Position numbers and translations under genes: made by a program. DNA of 64,000 nucleotides, from positions 4,588,001 through 4,652,000 of the forward strand of contig NZ_JAUSYZ010000001.1 of the NCBI RefSeq assembly GCF_030817195.1, given 5' to 3'. This stretch comes from Arthrobacter globiformis. GTDB taxonomy: Bacteria; Actinomycetota; Actinomycetes; Actinomycetales; Micrococcaceae. This document shows, piece after piece, positions 8,225 through 17,704 of this stretch (positions are counted from its first letter, which is position 1; every line of letters begins with the position of its first letter). Below the pieces are notes generated by a model. The model worked only from the letters and a program-made list of their open reading frames with translations. It did no database searches and was not told the DNA's origin.

Positions 8225-10255
8225 ATGGATACGGCGCTGACGCAGCCCAACCAACCAACCCCGCACCGCCGCGACACCCCCGCCCGGATCGCCCTGATCG
8301 GCGTCCACGGCTTCGGCGCCCACCACCTGAAGAACCTGGACCGGCTGACCCGGGCCGGCGCAGTGGAGCTCGTGGCCGTGGCGGACCCGAATCCGCCGTC
8401 CCCGGGCGCGTTGCCGGATTCGACGGCGGTCCATCCCGATCTGCAGTCCCTCCTGGCCGGCAACCACTGCCCCGACGTGGTCATCGTGGCCACCCCCATC
8501 CAGACCCATGCGCCGCTGGCACTGGCCACCCTGGCCTCCGGCGCAGACCTCTACCTGGAGAAACCTCCGGTGGCATCGCTGGCCGACTTCCGGCAGCTGC
8601 AGAAGGCCGCGGAAGCATCCGGCCGCAGCGTGCAGATCGGGTTCCAGAGCCTCGGATCGCAGGCACTGGCGGCCATCGACAAGCTCCTCCAGGACGGCAC
8701 CATCGGGACCCTGCAGGGAATCGGCGCCACCGGGCGCTGGGTGCGGGACCGGGCCTACTACAAGCGCTCCCGGTGGGCCGGCAAGCGGAGCCTGGACGGT
8801 GTGGACGTGGTCGACGGCGTGGCCACCAATCCCCTGGCACACGCCATCGCCACAGCACTGCGGATCGCGGGCGCCCGCACTGTGGAGGACGTGGCTTCCG
8901 TTGAAACAGACCTCTACCGCGCGAACGACATCGAGGCCGATGACACGTCCGTCATCAGGATCCGGACCGCCGCCGGGCTGCCAATTACCTGCGCCCTGAC
9001 GCTCTGCGCGTCGGAGCCCGTGGAGCCGTACATCACCCTGCAGGGCTCCGAGGGAACGGCCGTTTTCCACTACACGGAGGACCGGCTGCACATCAGCGAC
9101 GCGGACGGGGAGCACTCGCAGGAGTTCGGCCGCGACGACCTGACGGAAAACCTGCTGGCGCACCTGGCCAGAGGTACGGAACTCACCAGCGCCCTCGATG
9201 ACTCGGGCGCGTTCATGCTGGTGCTCGAGGCGGTCCGCACGGCCGAACCGCCGGCGCCGGTCAGCCCCGCCCACCTGCTCTGGGAGGGCGACGGCGACGC
9301 GGCCCATGCTGTGATACCCGGCATTGAGGACGCCCTGGAGCGGGCCGTCAGCGCGCACGCCACCTTCAGGGAGCTGGCCCTGCCGTGGGCGCGCCCCGCG
9401 GATCCCGCCGAGGCCGGGACCCTGTTCAACGCTGGCGGCAGGCCGCTGGCAGTCCTGCGCACGGGCGCCGGACTCAACGCGGCGTTGTCACCGCGCCCCT
9501 ACCTGCACCCCGTCACCACCTCCGGCGGAACGGTGGTGACGGACCACGTGCCCGCCGACCACCCGTGGCACCTGGGTGCCGGCTTCGCGCTCCAGGACGT
9601 CAACGGCACCAACTTCTGGGGCGGCAAGACGTACACGCGCGACGCCGGCGCCTACATATCTCGGCAGGACCACGGCAGGATCGAACTGCTCCCCGCCATT
9701 CCGGATGAACCGGACACCCGGCAGCTCCGTTGGCTCGGAACGGACGGACAGCCCCTGCTGACCGAACAGCGGACCCTCAGCCACGAGGTCCTGGGCGAGC
9801 GCGTGTGGCGCCTGGACCTGGAAACCGAGCTGACCGCCGTCGTCGACGTTTCGCTGGGGAGCCCGGGCTCGAACGGCGCCGCGGGCAGCGGCTACGGCGG
9901 CTTCTTCTGGCGCCTTCCGGCGTGCAGCGGCGCCCGCATCTTCACGTCCGATGCCGAGGGGGAACCGGCTGTCCACGGTGCCGTTGCGCCGTGGCTGGCG
10001 TGGACCGCCTCCTTCGGCGAAGTCCCCGGCATCCGGTCGGGGCAGCCGGCGACGCTCGTGTTCAAAGCGCCGGCCGAGGCCGCCGATCCGTGGTTTGTCC
10101 GCTGCTCCGGCTACCCCGGCGTCGGGTCGGCCCTGGCCTGGGACAGGCCGGTGGCGCTGGCAGCCGGGGAATCGCTCCGGCGGAGCCTGAGCGTGTGGGT
10201 GTGCGACGGCGAACTGTCGCCGGCCGCCGTCGAGTCCCTGGTGAGTCAGCGCTAG
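8225..10255 (+). CDS. Gfo/Idh-type oxidoreductase fused to a DUF6807 (PmoA-like) domain
   Basis: A 676-residue two-domain protein. Residues 15-130 form an NAD(P)-binding Rossmann fold (RIALIGVHGFGAHHLKNL; EKPPVASL is the family EKP motif); the Gfo/Idh C-terminal part has KRSRWAGKRSLDGVDVVDG. From about residue 410 a DUF6807 domain follows, with RPYLHPVT, VVTDHVPADHPWHLG, NFWGGKTYTRDAG and SGYGGFFWRLP. Gfo/Idh enzymes oxidise or reduce sugars; the role of DUF6807 is not established, though its His-rich motifs suggest binding or catalysis. The start was set by GGAG at 8217-8220. A close paralogue fused to a hydrolase lies at 21443. Confidence 0.82.
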   Translation: MDTALTQPNQPTPHRRDTPARIALIGVHGFGAHHLKNLDRLTRAGAVELVAVADPNPPSPGALPDSTAVHPDLQSLLAGNHCPDVVIVATPIQTHAPLALATLASGADLYLEKPPVASLADFRQLQKAAEASGRSVQIGFQSLGSQALAAIDKLLQDGTIGTLQGIGATGRWVRDRAYYKRSRWAGKRSLDGVDVVDGVATNPLAHAIATALRIAGARTVEDVASVETDLYRANDIEADDTSVIRIRTAAGLPITCALTLCASEPVEPYITLQGSEGTAVFHYTEDRLHISDADGEHSQEFGRDDLTENLLAHLARGTELTSALDDSGAFMLVLEAVRTAEPPAPVSPAHLLWEGDGDAAHAVIPGIEDALERAVSAHATFRELALPWARPADPAEAGTLFNAGGRPLAVLRTGAGLNAALSPRPYLHPVTTSGGTVVTDHVPADHPWHLGAGFALQDVNGTNFWGGKTYTRDAGAYISRQDHGRIELLPAIPDEPDTRQLRWLGTDGQPLLTEQRTLSHEVLGERVWRLDLETELTAVVDVSLGSPGSNGAAGSGYGGFFWRLPACSGARIFTSDAEGEPAVHGAVAPWLAWTASFGEVPGIRSGQPATLVFKAPAEAADPWFVRCSGYPGVGSALAWDRPVALAAGESLRRSLSVWVCDGELSPAAVESLVSQR

Positions 10256-10256
10256 A

Positions 10257-11510
10257 TTAAGCAGCCGCGCGGCGGCCGTGGAGCCACAGCAGGCCCGCGA
10301 TGACGACGGCGGAAAGGATCCCCAGCCCGCCGGTCACCACCAGCCCCGCCCGGACGCCGAGCCACTCCGTGAGCCAGCCGGCCAGCAGCCCGCCGAGCGC
10401 ATGGCCGCCCAGCAGGAGCGGCAGGTACAGGGCCATGACCCGGCCCCGGACGCCCGCCCCGGCCTCCAGCTGCACGGCGGTGGCGGCGCTGGTGAGGAAC
10501 AGCAGGGTCGCGAAGCCGACCACCACCAGCATCGCCATGAACAGCTCCGGGTTGGGCATGACGGCGGCGATGAGCTGTGCGAGTCCGAAGAGCCCGGCGC
10601 TGGCCACGATCCCCTTCCGTCCTGACCGCTGCAGCCGGGAGGCCAGGAGGGCGCCAGCCAGGGCACCCACGGCGCACAGGGTGTTGAACAGGCCGAACCC
10701 TGCGGCGCCGCTGTGCCAGACCGAGCTGGCAAAGGCCACCAGCACCACCGGACCGTTCATTCCGAATGCCCCGAGGAGCCCGGCGAGCAGCATGACGAGG
10801 AGCAGCCGCGGGCGGTCGCGCACATAGCGGAAGCCGGCCAGCACCTGGCCGCGGCCGCGGACCGCCGGCGAACCGGGATGGAGCTCACCGGGCCGGATGG
10901 CGGCAATCATGGCCAGCACCACCAGGCAGAGCAAGGCATTGGCGGCGAAGGCGGCCGCGGATCCGGCCCTGGCGATCACGAGCCCGCCCAGGGCGGGCCC
11001 GGCCATGGCCCCAAGCTGCCCGATGGCGTTGTTGAGTCCAATTGCCGCCGGAAGACCGGCGTCGCCCACCACTTCGTTCACGAACACCTGGCGCGCAGGG
11101 CCGTCAAAGGCGCTGGTGATGCCCAGCAGGAGGCAGCTGGCGTACACCACTTCGACGGCGATGCTCCCGCCGGCGTCCCAGACGGCGAGGCCGCCGGCCA
11201 GAAGGGCGGTGACGGACTGGCAAAGAAGAAGGATGCGGCGCTTGGGAAAGAGATCCACCACCACGCCGCCGAGCGGCCCCACCACCAGCAGGGGCAGGAA
11301 CTGCAGCGCCACGGCAATGCCCACCGCGGCCGGGCTTCCGGTCAGCTGCAGCACCAGCCAGTCCTGGGCAAGACGCTGCATCCAGACACCGGTGCCGCCC
11401 GCGAGCTGGATGCCCACGAAGATGCGGTAGTTGCGCTGCGCGAGCGGCCGGTACCACGTTCCGTCCGGGTTCGGTTGTCCGGAGGTCCTTTCGGATATGG
11501 GGGAGGTCAC
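10257..11510 (-). CDS. MFS transporter, EntS/MFS_3-like
   Basis: A 417-residue major facilitator with about 10-12 hydrophobic helices. NYRIFVGIQLAGGTGVWMQR, WLVLQLTGSP, GPLGGVVVDLFPKRR and FDGPARQVFVNEVVG are typical of the MFS_3 (enterobactin exporter-like) subgroup. The GTG start lies one base after the DUF624 stop, so it is the last gene of the ABC importer operon. It ends only one base from the convergent Gfo/Idh-DUF6807 stop, leaving no room for a separate terminator. Export of a sugar, by-product or drug is possible; the substrate cannot be told. Confidence 0.8.
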   Translation of the reverse strand: MTSPISERTSGQPNPDGTWYRPLAQRNYRIFVGIQLAGGTGVWMQRLAQDWLVLQLTGSPAAVGIAVALQFLPLLVVGPLGGVVVDLFPKRRILLLCQSVTALLAGGLAVWDAGGSIAVEVVYASCLLLGITSAFDGPARQVFVNEVVGDAGLPAAIGLNNAIGQLGAMAGPALGGLVIARAGSAAAFAANALLCLVVLAMIAAIRPGELHPGSPAVRGRGQVLAGFRYVRDRPRLLLVMLLAGLLGAFGMNGPVVLVAFASSVWHSGAAGFGLFNTLCAVGALAGALLASRLQRSGRKGIVASAGLFGLAQLIAAVMPNPELFMAMLVVVGFATLLFLTSAATAVQLEAGAGVRGRVMALYLPLLLGGHALGGLLAGWLTEWLGVRAGLVVTGGLGILSAVVIAGLLWLHGRRAAA

Positions 11511-11511
11511 G

Positions 11512-12096
11512 TCAGCTGGCTGACCCGGCTTCTGCGCGCAGCCTGACGGCCGCCGCGGCGAGCACGAGGCAGCCCGGCACCACGATCACCAGCGCCGGCA
11601 GCATCCACACGAACACGGCCGCCAGGCCCAGTGCCGCCACCAGGAGCAGCGAACCGCACCAGTCCGCCAGGGACTCCGTCCGCGCCGCTGCCACGGCTTC
11701 GGCCCAGGCACCGGACTGCCACCGGGATGCCGTCCTCAGCAGCAGCACGGCGGCCGCGGCGGCCACGAGCAGCGTCGCCGGCAGGACCACGGCCCTCCCC
11801 GGCAGCTGCCCTGCTGCCGCAAGCAGCAGGTTGATGATGACGACGGCGGCAACGGCCGCCGTCGTAAATCCAAGTTTCTGGCTCCCGGGCAGGGCTGACC
11901 GGAACGTGCCCCAAAGGCTCCGGACGGAGTCGTCCCGTCCGGAGAGGTGCCGCCCCAGGTGGGCGGTGCCGGCCGCATAGGCGGCCGGCACGGTGACCAG
12001 GGGAACGGAGAGCGCCAGCACGATGATGCCGGCCAGCATGGTCTCGGAGAAGAGCGCGAACCTGTTGACGGGCACGCTTTCGGTCTCGGCGGTCAT
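11512..12096 (-). CDS. DUF624 (YesL-like) membrane protein
   Basis: A 194-residue protein with four to five hydrophobic segments (LAGIIVLALSVPLVTVPAAYA, AAVAAVVIINLLLAA, GSLLLVAALGLAAVFVWML). It fits the DUF624/YesL family, small membrane proteins coded beside sugar ABC importers for plant oligosaccharides. Spacing is 4 bp to the upstream permease and 1 bp to the downstream MFS gene. Its function is not established; an accessory role to the importer is inferred from context. Confidence 0.7.
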   Translation of the reverse strand: MTAETESVPVNRFALFSETMLAGIIVLALSVPLVTVPAAYAAGTAHLGRHLSGRDDSVRSLWGTFRSALPGSQKLGFTTAAVAAVVIINLLLAAAGQLPGRAVVLPATLLVAAAAAVLLLRTASRWQSGAWAEAVAAARTESLADWCGSLLLVAALGLAAVFVWMLPALVIVVPGCLVLAAAAVRLRAEAGSAS

Positions 12097-12100
12097 GGTG

Positions 12101-13012
12101 TCAGCCCTTGAGGCCCTGGGTGGAGACGCCCTCCACGATGTAGCGCTGGAAGATCAGGAAGAACACCAGCACGGGCAGCAGCGCGAGGACGGACATGGCG
12201 ATCATTGCCCCGTAGTCGGAGCTCTGGGTCTGGTCCACGAAGAGGCGGAGGGCCAGGGGCAGCGGGTACTTTTCCGGCGAGTTCAGGTAGAGCAGCGGGC
12301 CCAGGAAATCGTTCCAGCTCCAGATGAAGGCGAAGATGGACGAGCTGATGAGGGCCGGCTTCATCAGCGGCAGCATGATGCTGCAGAAGATCCGCACGTG
12401 GCCGGCGCCGTCGATGATCGCGGCTTCATCCAGCTCCCGGGGCAGGTTGCGCATGAACTGCACCATGAGGAAGACGAAGAAGGCATCCGCGGCCAGGAAC
12501 TTGCCGATCAGCAGGGGGATGTAGGTGTCCACCAGCCCCAGCTGCTGGAAGATGATGTACTGCGGGATGATCACCACGTGGAACGGCAGCAGTAGGGTGG
12601 CGATCATCATGCCGAAGAAGATGCTGCGGCCGGGGAACTTGATCCGGGCGAAGGCGTAGGCGGAGACGGTCGCCGAGAGCACCGTCCCGATCACCGACCC
12701 GAGGGCCAGCACCACCGAGTTCGCGAAGAACTGGGCCGTGGAGACAGCGCCGATGCCGCCCATCGCTGTCACGAAATTGTCGAGGCTGAAGTTTGAGCTC
12801 CAGATCGACGAGTTGCCGATGATCTCGCTGCTGGGTTTGAAGGCCGAACTGACCATCCACAGCGCCGGATAAAGCACGACGGCGATGAGGGCCAGCGACA
12901 GGGCGTGGAACACGATGCTGCGGGTGCGCTTGGCCGCGCGGGAGTCGGCCTTGGGGTTGTACTCGGGCGCGTCAGCGGGCCGGGCTTGGGTAGGTGGGCT
13001 GAGTGTGGTCAT
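12101..13012 (-). CDS. Carbohydrate ABC transporter permease, MalG type
   Basis: A 303-residue inner-membrane permease with six predicted helices. The cytoplasmic EAA loop ELDEAAIIDGAGHVRIF, followed by LPLMKP near residues 195-220, contacts the ATPase. The MalG-type C terminus (RYIVEGVSTQGLKG) is present. It overlaps the upstream permease by ATGA and lies 4 bp before DUF624. No ATPase gene is in the operon, so a shared MsiK-type ATPase elsewhere is likely. Confidence 0.9.
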   Translation of the reverse strand: MTTLSPPTQARPADAPEYNPKADSRAAKRTRSIVFHALSLALIAVVLYPALWMVSSAFKPSSEIIGNSSIWSSNFSLDNFVTAMGGIGAVSTAQFFANSVVLALGSVIGTVLSATVSAYAFARIKFPGRSIFFGMMIATLLLPFHVVIIPQYIIFQQLGLVDTYIPLLIGKFLAADAFFVFLMVQFMRNLPRELDEAAIIDGAGHVRIFCSIMLPLMKPALISSSIFAFIWSWNDFLGPLLYLNSPEKYPLPLALRLFVDQTQSSDYGAMIAMSVLALLPVLVFFLIFQRYIVEGVSTQGLKG

Positions 13013-13957
13013 TTTGAATCACCGCTGTAGTGGACCCAGGACTTGGAGGTACGGAAGAAGATGAGCGTGATGACGCCGACGACGATCACCAGGAGCCAGG
13101 CCATGGCCGAGGCGTAGCCCATCCGGAAGTCACTGAAGCCCCGGAGGTAGAGGTAGAGGGTGTAGAACAGGGTGGAGCCGGCCGGACCGCCTTCACCGTT
13201 GGAGATGATGTAGGCCGAGGCGAAAATCTGGAACGCGTGGATGGTTTCCAGAAGGAGGTTGAAGAAGACCACCGGGGAGAGCATCGGGAACGTGATGTTC
13301 ACGAACTTACGGAAGCGGCCGGCGCCGTCCACGGAGGCAGCCTCATACAGTTCCTGCGGGATTTGTTTGAGACCGGCCAGGAAGATCACCATGGGGGCGC
13401 CGAATTGCCAGACCGTCAGGAGGATCATCATGGGCATGGTCATGGACGGGTTGCCCACCCAGCCGCCGAGGTTGATGCCAAAGAAGGACAGGCCCTGGTC
13501 CACGGGACCCTGGTCGCCGAACATGGCCTTCCACACGATCGCGATCGAGGACGCTGGCCCCGATGAGCGAGGGGCCGTAGAAGGCCGAGCGGTAGAAGCC
13601 CTGGCCGCGGGTGGCGTTGTTCAGCAGCAGGGCCACCGCGAGCGCCGCGGCGAGCTTCAGCGGTGTTCCGAACACCACGTAGCCCAGCGTGACGCCCACC
13701 GACTGCAGGAAGCGCTCGTCCTGGAACAGGCTGGTGTAGTTGTCGAGGCCGATCCATTTAGGCGCTTCGAAAAGGTTGTAATTGGTGAAGGAGAGGTAGA
13801 GCGAGGACAGCATCGGGCCCACTGTCAGGAGGATGAAGCCCAGCAGCCAGGGCAGCAGGAAGGTATAGCCGGCACGGGTGTCCGCACCCCGCCGGCGCGG
13901 TGCACGAGCGGGCGGGGCAGCGGCGGTGCCGCTGTGGCGGGTCAGGGTCTGAGTCAC
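13009..13957 (-). CDS. Carbohydrate ABC transporter permease, MalF type, with apparent frameshift near 13549
   Basis: Two overlapping frames together give a normal permease of about 315 residues. From GTG 13957 the first part runs AGYTFLLPWLLGFILLTVGP, NYNLFEAPKWIG, up to GFYRSAFYGPSLIGAS. The second part resumes as IAIVWKAMFGDQGPVDQ, with the EAA loop ELYEAASVDGAGRFRKF and the end at 13009. Removing one base from the GG at 13549-13550 restores the frame. Partners are the lipoprotein 34 bp upstream and the MalG-type permease overlapping downstream. If the break is real, the importer is dead; if a sequence error, it is intact. Confidence 0.8.
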
Positions 13958-13991
13958 GAAAGAGTCCTTGTCAGGTTCTGCAGCGCGTTCG

Positions 13992-15272
13992 CTACGCGTT
14001 CTGCTTGATGACGTCTTCGGCTTCCTTGAACCACTGGTCCACGGCACCATCCACCGTGAGCTTGCCGTAGCTCAGGTCCTCATTGAAGCGAAGGAACGCG
14101 GCTTCCAGCGTGCCGAAGCCAACGATTGGCGGTTCGGGGGCGTCCTTGAGGTACTTGCCGATGGACGTTTCGTAGTCGACGACGGCTTTGTCGGTGCCTT
14201 CGAAGGTGGTGCCGTCCCGCTGCGTCTTGGAGGCGGGAACGCCGCGGGAGGTCTTGAAGATGTCGCCCACCTCGGGGTCGTTGACCATGAACTCGATGAA
14301 CCGGGCGGCCGCATCCTTGTTCCTGGTCTTGGCGCTGGCCACCATAAGCATGGAGGGCTTGAGGAACAGGCCGAGGTTGTCCGGATCATCGGAGGGGACG
14401 GGCACCAGCTTGAGCTCCTTGGCACCGCTGTCCTTGAGGTAGCCGGCCATGAAGTTGTCCCAGGTGTTCTCCGAGACGGTGAGGTTGGAGCCGAACGGGC
14501 TCTTCGGCTTGACCTGGGCACTGCGGTCCGCCGGGACCACGGCGTTGGTACCGCGGAGGTCCGAGTTCAGGTTCAGCCAGGCGCGCAGGTCGTCCTTGCT
14601 GAAGCCGAGTTTGCCGTCACCGGTGAACGCGTCGATGCCCTTCTGCCGCAGCCAGATGTTGAACTGCCACCAGATGCCGGTGAAATCGGACGCGCCGAAG
14701 TACTTTCCGCCGCCGGCCTCCCCGATCTTGGTGAGCCAGTCTTTGTACTCGGCGTAGGTCCATGTGCCGGCCGGCTCAGCCACGCCGATTTCCTTCAGTT
14801 TGGCCGGATCGTAGTAGACGGCGAAGGCGTTGGTGCTGGTGGGGATGCCGTAGGTCTTGCCGCGGATCTGGCCGGACGGCAGCAGGGTCTTGTCGAAGGC
14901 GTCGGTGTTGATCTTGACGGTGCCGAGGTCCAGGAGCTGGTTCCGCTGGGCGTAGTCGCGCAGGTAGGACAGATCCCATTGCATGACGTCCGGGAGTCCA
15001 CCGCCGGCGGCCTCGGTGGCCCGCTTCTGCCAGTAACCGGCGAAGTCGGTGAAGTTGCCGTTGACCTTGACGTCCGGGTTCTTCTTTTCGAACAGGGCGA
15101 TGGCCTTGCGGGTGCGTTCGGCCCGGTCGTCGTTGCCCCACCACGTGTAGGTGATGGTTACCGGGTTCTCGGCTGAGCCTGTCTGGCCTGCCGGCGCACC
15201 GCACGCGGCCAGGGTCGCTGTGGATACCGTTCCTGCCGCCACCGCGGTAAGAAAATTCCTTCTGCTGATCAT
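13992..15272 (-). CDS. ABC sugar-binding lipoprotein, possible Tat substrate
   Basis: A 426-residue extracellular solute-binding protein (family 1). The N terminus MISRRNFLTAVAAGTV has a twin-arginine SRRNFL pattern and a lipobox LAAC at about residue 24, so it is probably Tat-exported and lipid-anchored. TYTWWGNDDRAERTRKAI and FEKKNPDVKV are typical of oligosaccharide binders. Start 15272 has AAGGAGG five bases upstream. It is the first gene of the operon running to 10257. The region before it, shared with the divergent GH42 gene, carries both LacI operator types. Confidence 0.88.
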   Translation of the reverse strand: MISRRNFLTAVAAGTVSTATLAACGAPAGQTGSAENPVTITYTWWGNDDRAERTRKAIALFEKKNPDVKVNGNFTDFAGYWQKRATEAAGGGLPDVMQWDLSYLRDYAQRNQLLDLGTVKINTDAFDKTLLPSGQIRGKTYGIPTSTNAFAVYYDPAKLKEIGVAEPAGTWTYAEYKDWLTKIGEAGGGKYFGASDFTGIWWQFNIWLRQKGIDAFTGDGKLGFSKDDLRAWLNLNSDLRGTNAVVPADRSAQVKPKSPFGSNLTVSENTWDNFMAGYLKDSGAKELKLVPVPSDDPDNLGLFLKPSMLMVASAKTRNKDAAARFIEFMVNDPEVGDIFKTSRGVPASKTQRDGTTFEGTDKAVVDYETSIGKYLKDAPEPPIVGFGTLEAAFLRFNEDLSYGKLTVDGAVDQWFKEAEDVIKQNA

Positions 15273-15365
15273 GGGAGCCTCCTTGCTCATGTTGCCGCTC
15301 AATGGGCACAAACTTTTTTCAGAAAACTTCGTCAACGCGGAGTCGTGATCTGGATTACACACTCT

Positions 15366-15413
15366 CTGAATCGATACAATAGCCACATCGGCCACCCTCG
15401 GCAAGCGTTTTCC
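15366..15413. promoter_or_regulatory. Pair of LacI-type operators between the binding-protein and GH42 genes
   Basis: CTGAATCGATACAA (15366-15379) fits the rhamnose-type site and GGCAAGCGTTTTCC (15400-15413) the GAGAAAGCG type. They lie within 50 bp in the divergent promoter region, suggesting joint control of the importer and the glycosidase. Confidence 0.5.
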
Positions 15414-15499
15414 AAACTTCGTGTTCCTCACCGTTCGCGTTTCAAACCGTTCGCGTTTCTGCTTCAACCGCCTCCATCCCGCAACGACGAAGGAGTCCC

Positions 15500-17515
15500 A
15501 TGCCCACCCCAGCGCCCCCTCCCCCGACCCCGGCTTGGAACAGCGGCCCCGGCCTGGCATTCGGCGGTGACTACAATCCCGAACAGTGGCCGGCCGATGT
15601 CCGGCTGGAGGACATCGGCCTTATGACGGAAGCCGGGGTGACGCTCCTCAGCGTGGCCATCTTTTCCTGGGCGCTCCTGGAGCCGCGTGAAGGGGAATAC
15701 GACTTTGGCTGGCTGGATGAGGTGCTGGACAACCTGGCTGGCGCAGGCATCAAGGTTGCCCTCGCCACGGCCACGGCCGCTCCCCCGGCCTGGCTGGTGC
15801 GGAAGCATCCGGAAGTCCTGCCGGTGACGGCGGAGGGCACCGTCCTGGAGCGCGGCTCCCGGCGGCACTACTCGCCGTCGTCCGCTGTTTACCGCCGGTA
15901 TGCCACGGCCATCACCCGGAAGCTGGCCGAACGGTACAAGGACCATCCGGCACTGGCACTGTGGCACGTGGACAATGAGCTGGGCTGCCACGTTTCAGAG
16001 TTTTTCGGCGAGGAGGACGCCGCGGCGTTCCGGCACTGGCTGGAGCGGCGCTACGGCAGCATCGAGGCGCTGAACGGGGCCTGGGGAACGGCCTTCTGGT
16101 CGCAGCACTATGCCTCGTTCGAGGAGATCATTCCGCCCCGGGCTGCCCCCACCACCCTCAACCCTACGCAGCGGCTGGACTTCCAGCGGTTCAGCTCCTG
16201 GGCGCTGATGGACTACTACCGGAGCCTGCTGGCGGTGATCCGGGAGGTGACTCCCGACGTTCCGGCCACCACCAACCTCATGGTTTCCAGCGCCACCAAG
16301 TCCATGGACTACTTCGACTGGGCGAAGGACCTGGACGTGGTGGCCAACGACCACTACCTGGTGGCCGCGGACCCGGAGCGGGAGATCGAACTGGCGTTCA
16401 GCGCGGACCTCACGCGCGGTGTCGCGGGCAACAGGCCGTGGATCCTGATGGAACACTCGACGTCGGCCGTGAACTGGCAGCCACGCAACCAGCCGAAAAT
16501 GCCCGGCGAAATGCTCCGGAACTCCCTGGCGCATGTGGCCCACGGCGCCGATGCCGTCATGTTTTTCCAGTGGCGGCAGAGCGTGGCCGGGGCCGAGAAG
16601 TTTCATTCGGCGATGGTGCCCCACGGCGGACGCGACACCCGGGTGTGGCGCGAGGTGGTGGCCCTGGGCGAAGCCCTGAAGCGGCTTGGCCCGGTCAAGG
16701 GGTCCACGGTGGAATCCCGGGTGGCCATCGTGTTCGACTACGAGGCCTGGTGGGCCAGCGAACTGGATTCCCACCCGAGCGAGGATGTGCAGTACCTCGA
16801 CCTGCTCCGCGCCTTCCACCGCTCGCTGTTCCTGCGCGGCGTGGGCGTGGACTTCGTCCATCCCGCTGCAGACCTGGCCGGCTATGACCTGGTCCTGGTG
16901 TGCACGCTCTACTGCGTCACCGATGACGCCGCGGCCAACATCGCCGGCGCCGCCGAGGCAGGTGCCACGGTGCTGGTCAGCTACTTCAGCGGCATCGTGG
17001 ACGAACGGGACCACGTCAGGCTGGGCGGCTACCCGGGCGCCTTCCGGGAGCTGCTGGGCGTCCGGACCGAGGAGTTCCATCCGCTGCCCGAAGGCGGGCA
17101 GGTGACTCTGAGCGACGGCACCATCGGCCGGATCTGGAGCGAGCACGTCCACGCGGAAGGCGTGGAAACCCTGGCCACCTTCACCGGTTACCCGCTCGAC
17201 GGAATTCCTGCCCTCACCCGGCGGACCGCGGGCCGGGGCGCCGCCTGGTACCTGGCCACACTGCCGGACCGCGACGGCATCGAACACCTTCTGGACCGGC
17301 TCCTGGCCGAAGCGGGAGTGACGGCCGCCGCGGAGGCCGCTGCCGGCGTCGAACTGACCCGGCGGGTCACGCCCGACGGGCGCCGTTTCCTCTTCGCGAT
17401 CAACCACGGCCGGGAGGATGCAGTTGTGAAGGCCGACGGCGAGGAACTGTTGGGCGGCGGACGTTTCGGCGGGCTTGTTCCCGGCGGAGCGGTGGCCGTG
17501 ATCGCCGAAGACTGA
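15500..17515 (+). CDS. GH42 beta-galactosidase
   Basis: A 671-residue glycoside hydrolase of family 42. GGDYNPEQWP marks the N terminus; the acid/base Glu lies in HVDNELG near residue 160 and the nucleophile Glu in LMEHSTSAVNWQ near 317. Trimerisation and C-terminal beta domains follow to VAVIAED. There is no signal peptide, so it cleaves imported beta-galactosides (or alpha-L-arabinopyranosides in some members) in the cytoplasm. AAGGAG precedes ATG 15500. It is divergent from the sugar importer, which probably supplies its substrate. The family is sure; the exact linkage is not. Confidence 0.92.
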   Translation: MPTPAPPPPTPAWNSGPGLAFGGDYNPEQWPADVRLEDIGLMTEAGVTLLSVAIFSWALLEPREGEYDFGWLDEVLDNLAGAGIKVALATATAAPPAWLVRKHPEVLPVTAEGTVLERGSRRHYSPSSAVYRRYATAITRKLAERYKDHPALALWHVDNELGCHVSEFFGEEDAAAFRHWLERRYGSIEALNGAWGTAFWSQHYASFEEIIPPRAAPTTLNPTQRLDFQRFSSWALMDYYRSLLAVIREVTPDVPATTNLMVSSATKSMDYFDWAKDLDVVANDHYLVAADPEREIELAFSADLTRGVAGNRPWILMEHSTSAVNWQPRNQPKMPGEMLRNSLAHVAHGADAVMFFQWRQSVAGAEKFHSAMVPHGGRDTRVWREVVALGEALKRLGPVKGSTVESRVAIVFDYEAWWASELDSHPSEDVQYLDLLRAFHRSLFLRGVGVDFVHPAADLAGYDLVLVCTLYCVTDDAAANIAGAAEAGATVLVSYFSGIVDERDHVRLGGYPGAFRELLGVRTEEFHPLPEGGQVTLSDGTIGRIWSEHVHAEGVETLATFTGYPLDGIPALTRRTAGRGAAWYLATLPDRDGIEHLLDRLLAEAGVTAAAEAAAGVELTRRVTPDGRRFLFAINHGREDAVVKADGEELLGGGRFGGLVPGGAVAVIAED

Positions 17516-17524
17516 CCGTCCGGT

Positions 17525-17590
17525 GGAGTTTTTGTACAGATATTGGCCCCCAAAAGGCCCCCGACGTCGCGATACGTGTACAAAAACTCC
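17525..17590. repeat. Dispersed palindromic element, family A copy 1
   Basis: GGAGTTTTTGTACA (17525-17538) and TGTACAAAAACTCC (17577-17590) form perfect 14-bp arms around a 38-bp centre. It starts 10 bp after the GH42 stop, between convergent genes. Copies 2 and 3 are at 36136 and 42666. Confidence 0.8.
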
Positions 17591-17638
17591 CCGCCTCGCA
17601 CGCTTCAGTAGCACGGCGCACTTCAGTAGCACACGCGG

Positions 17639-17682
17639 AAAACCCCGGACACCCCTCCGTTGGGAGGGTGCCCGGGGTTTTC
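17639..17682. terminator. Bidirectional rho-independent terminator
   Basis: An 18-bp, nearly perfect stem (AACCCCGGACACCC / GGGTGCCCGGGGTT, loop near 17660) is flanked by AAAA on the left and TTTT on the right. It can end both the GH42 transcript and the convergent binding-protein transcript. Confidence 0.75.
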
Positions 17683-17704
17683 CTGCCTCGTTCTCTGCGA
17701 GGCG

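Noticed and set aside
17525..17590. Family A palindrome as an ordinary rho-independent terminator
   Set aside because: The T run is inside the left arm rather than after the stem, and a proper terminator lies 50 bp further on at 17639.
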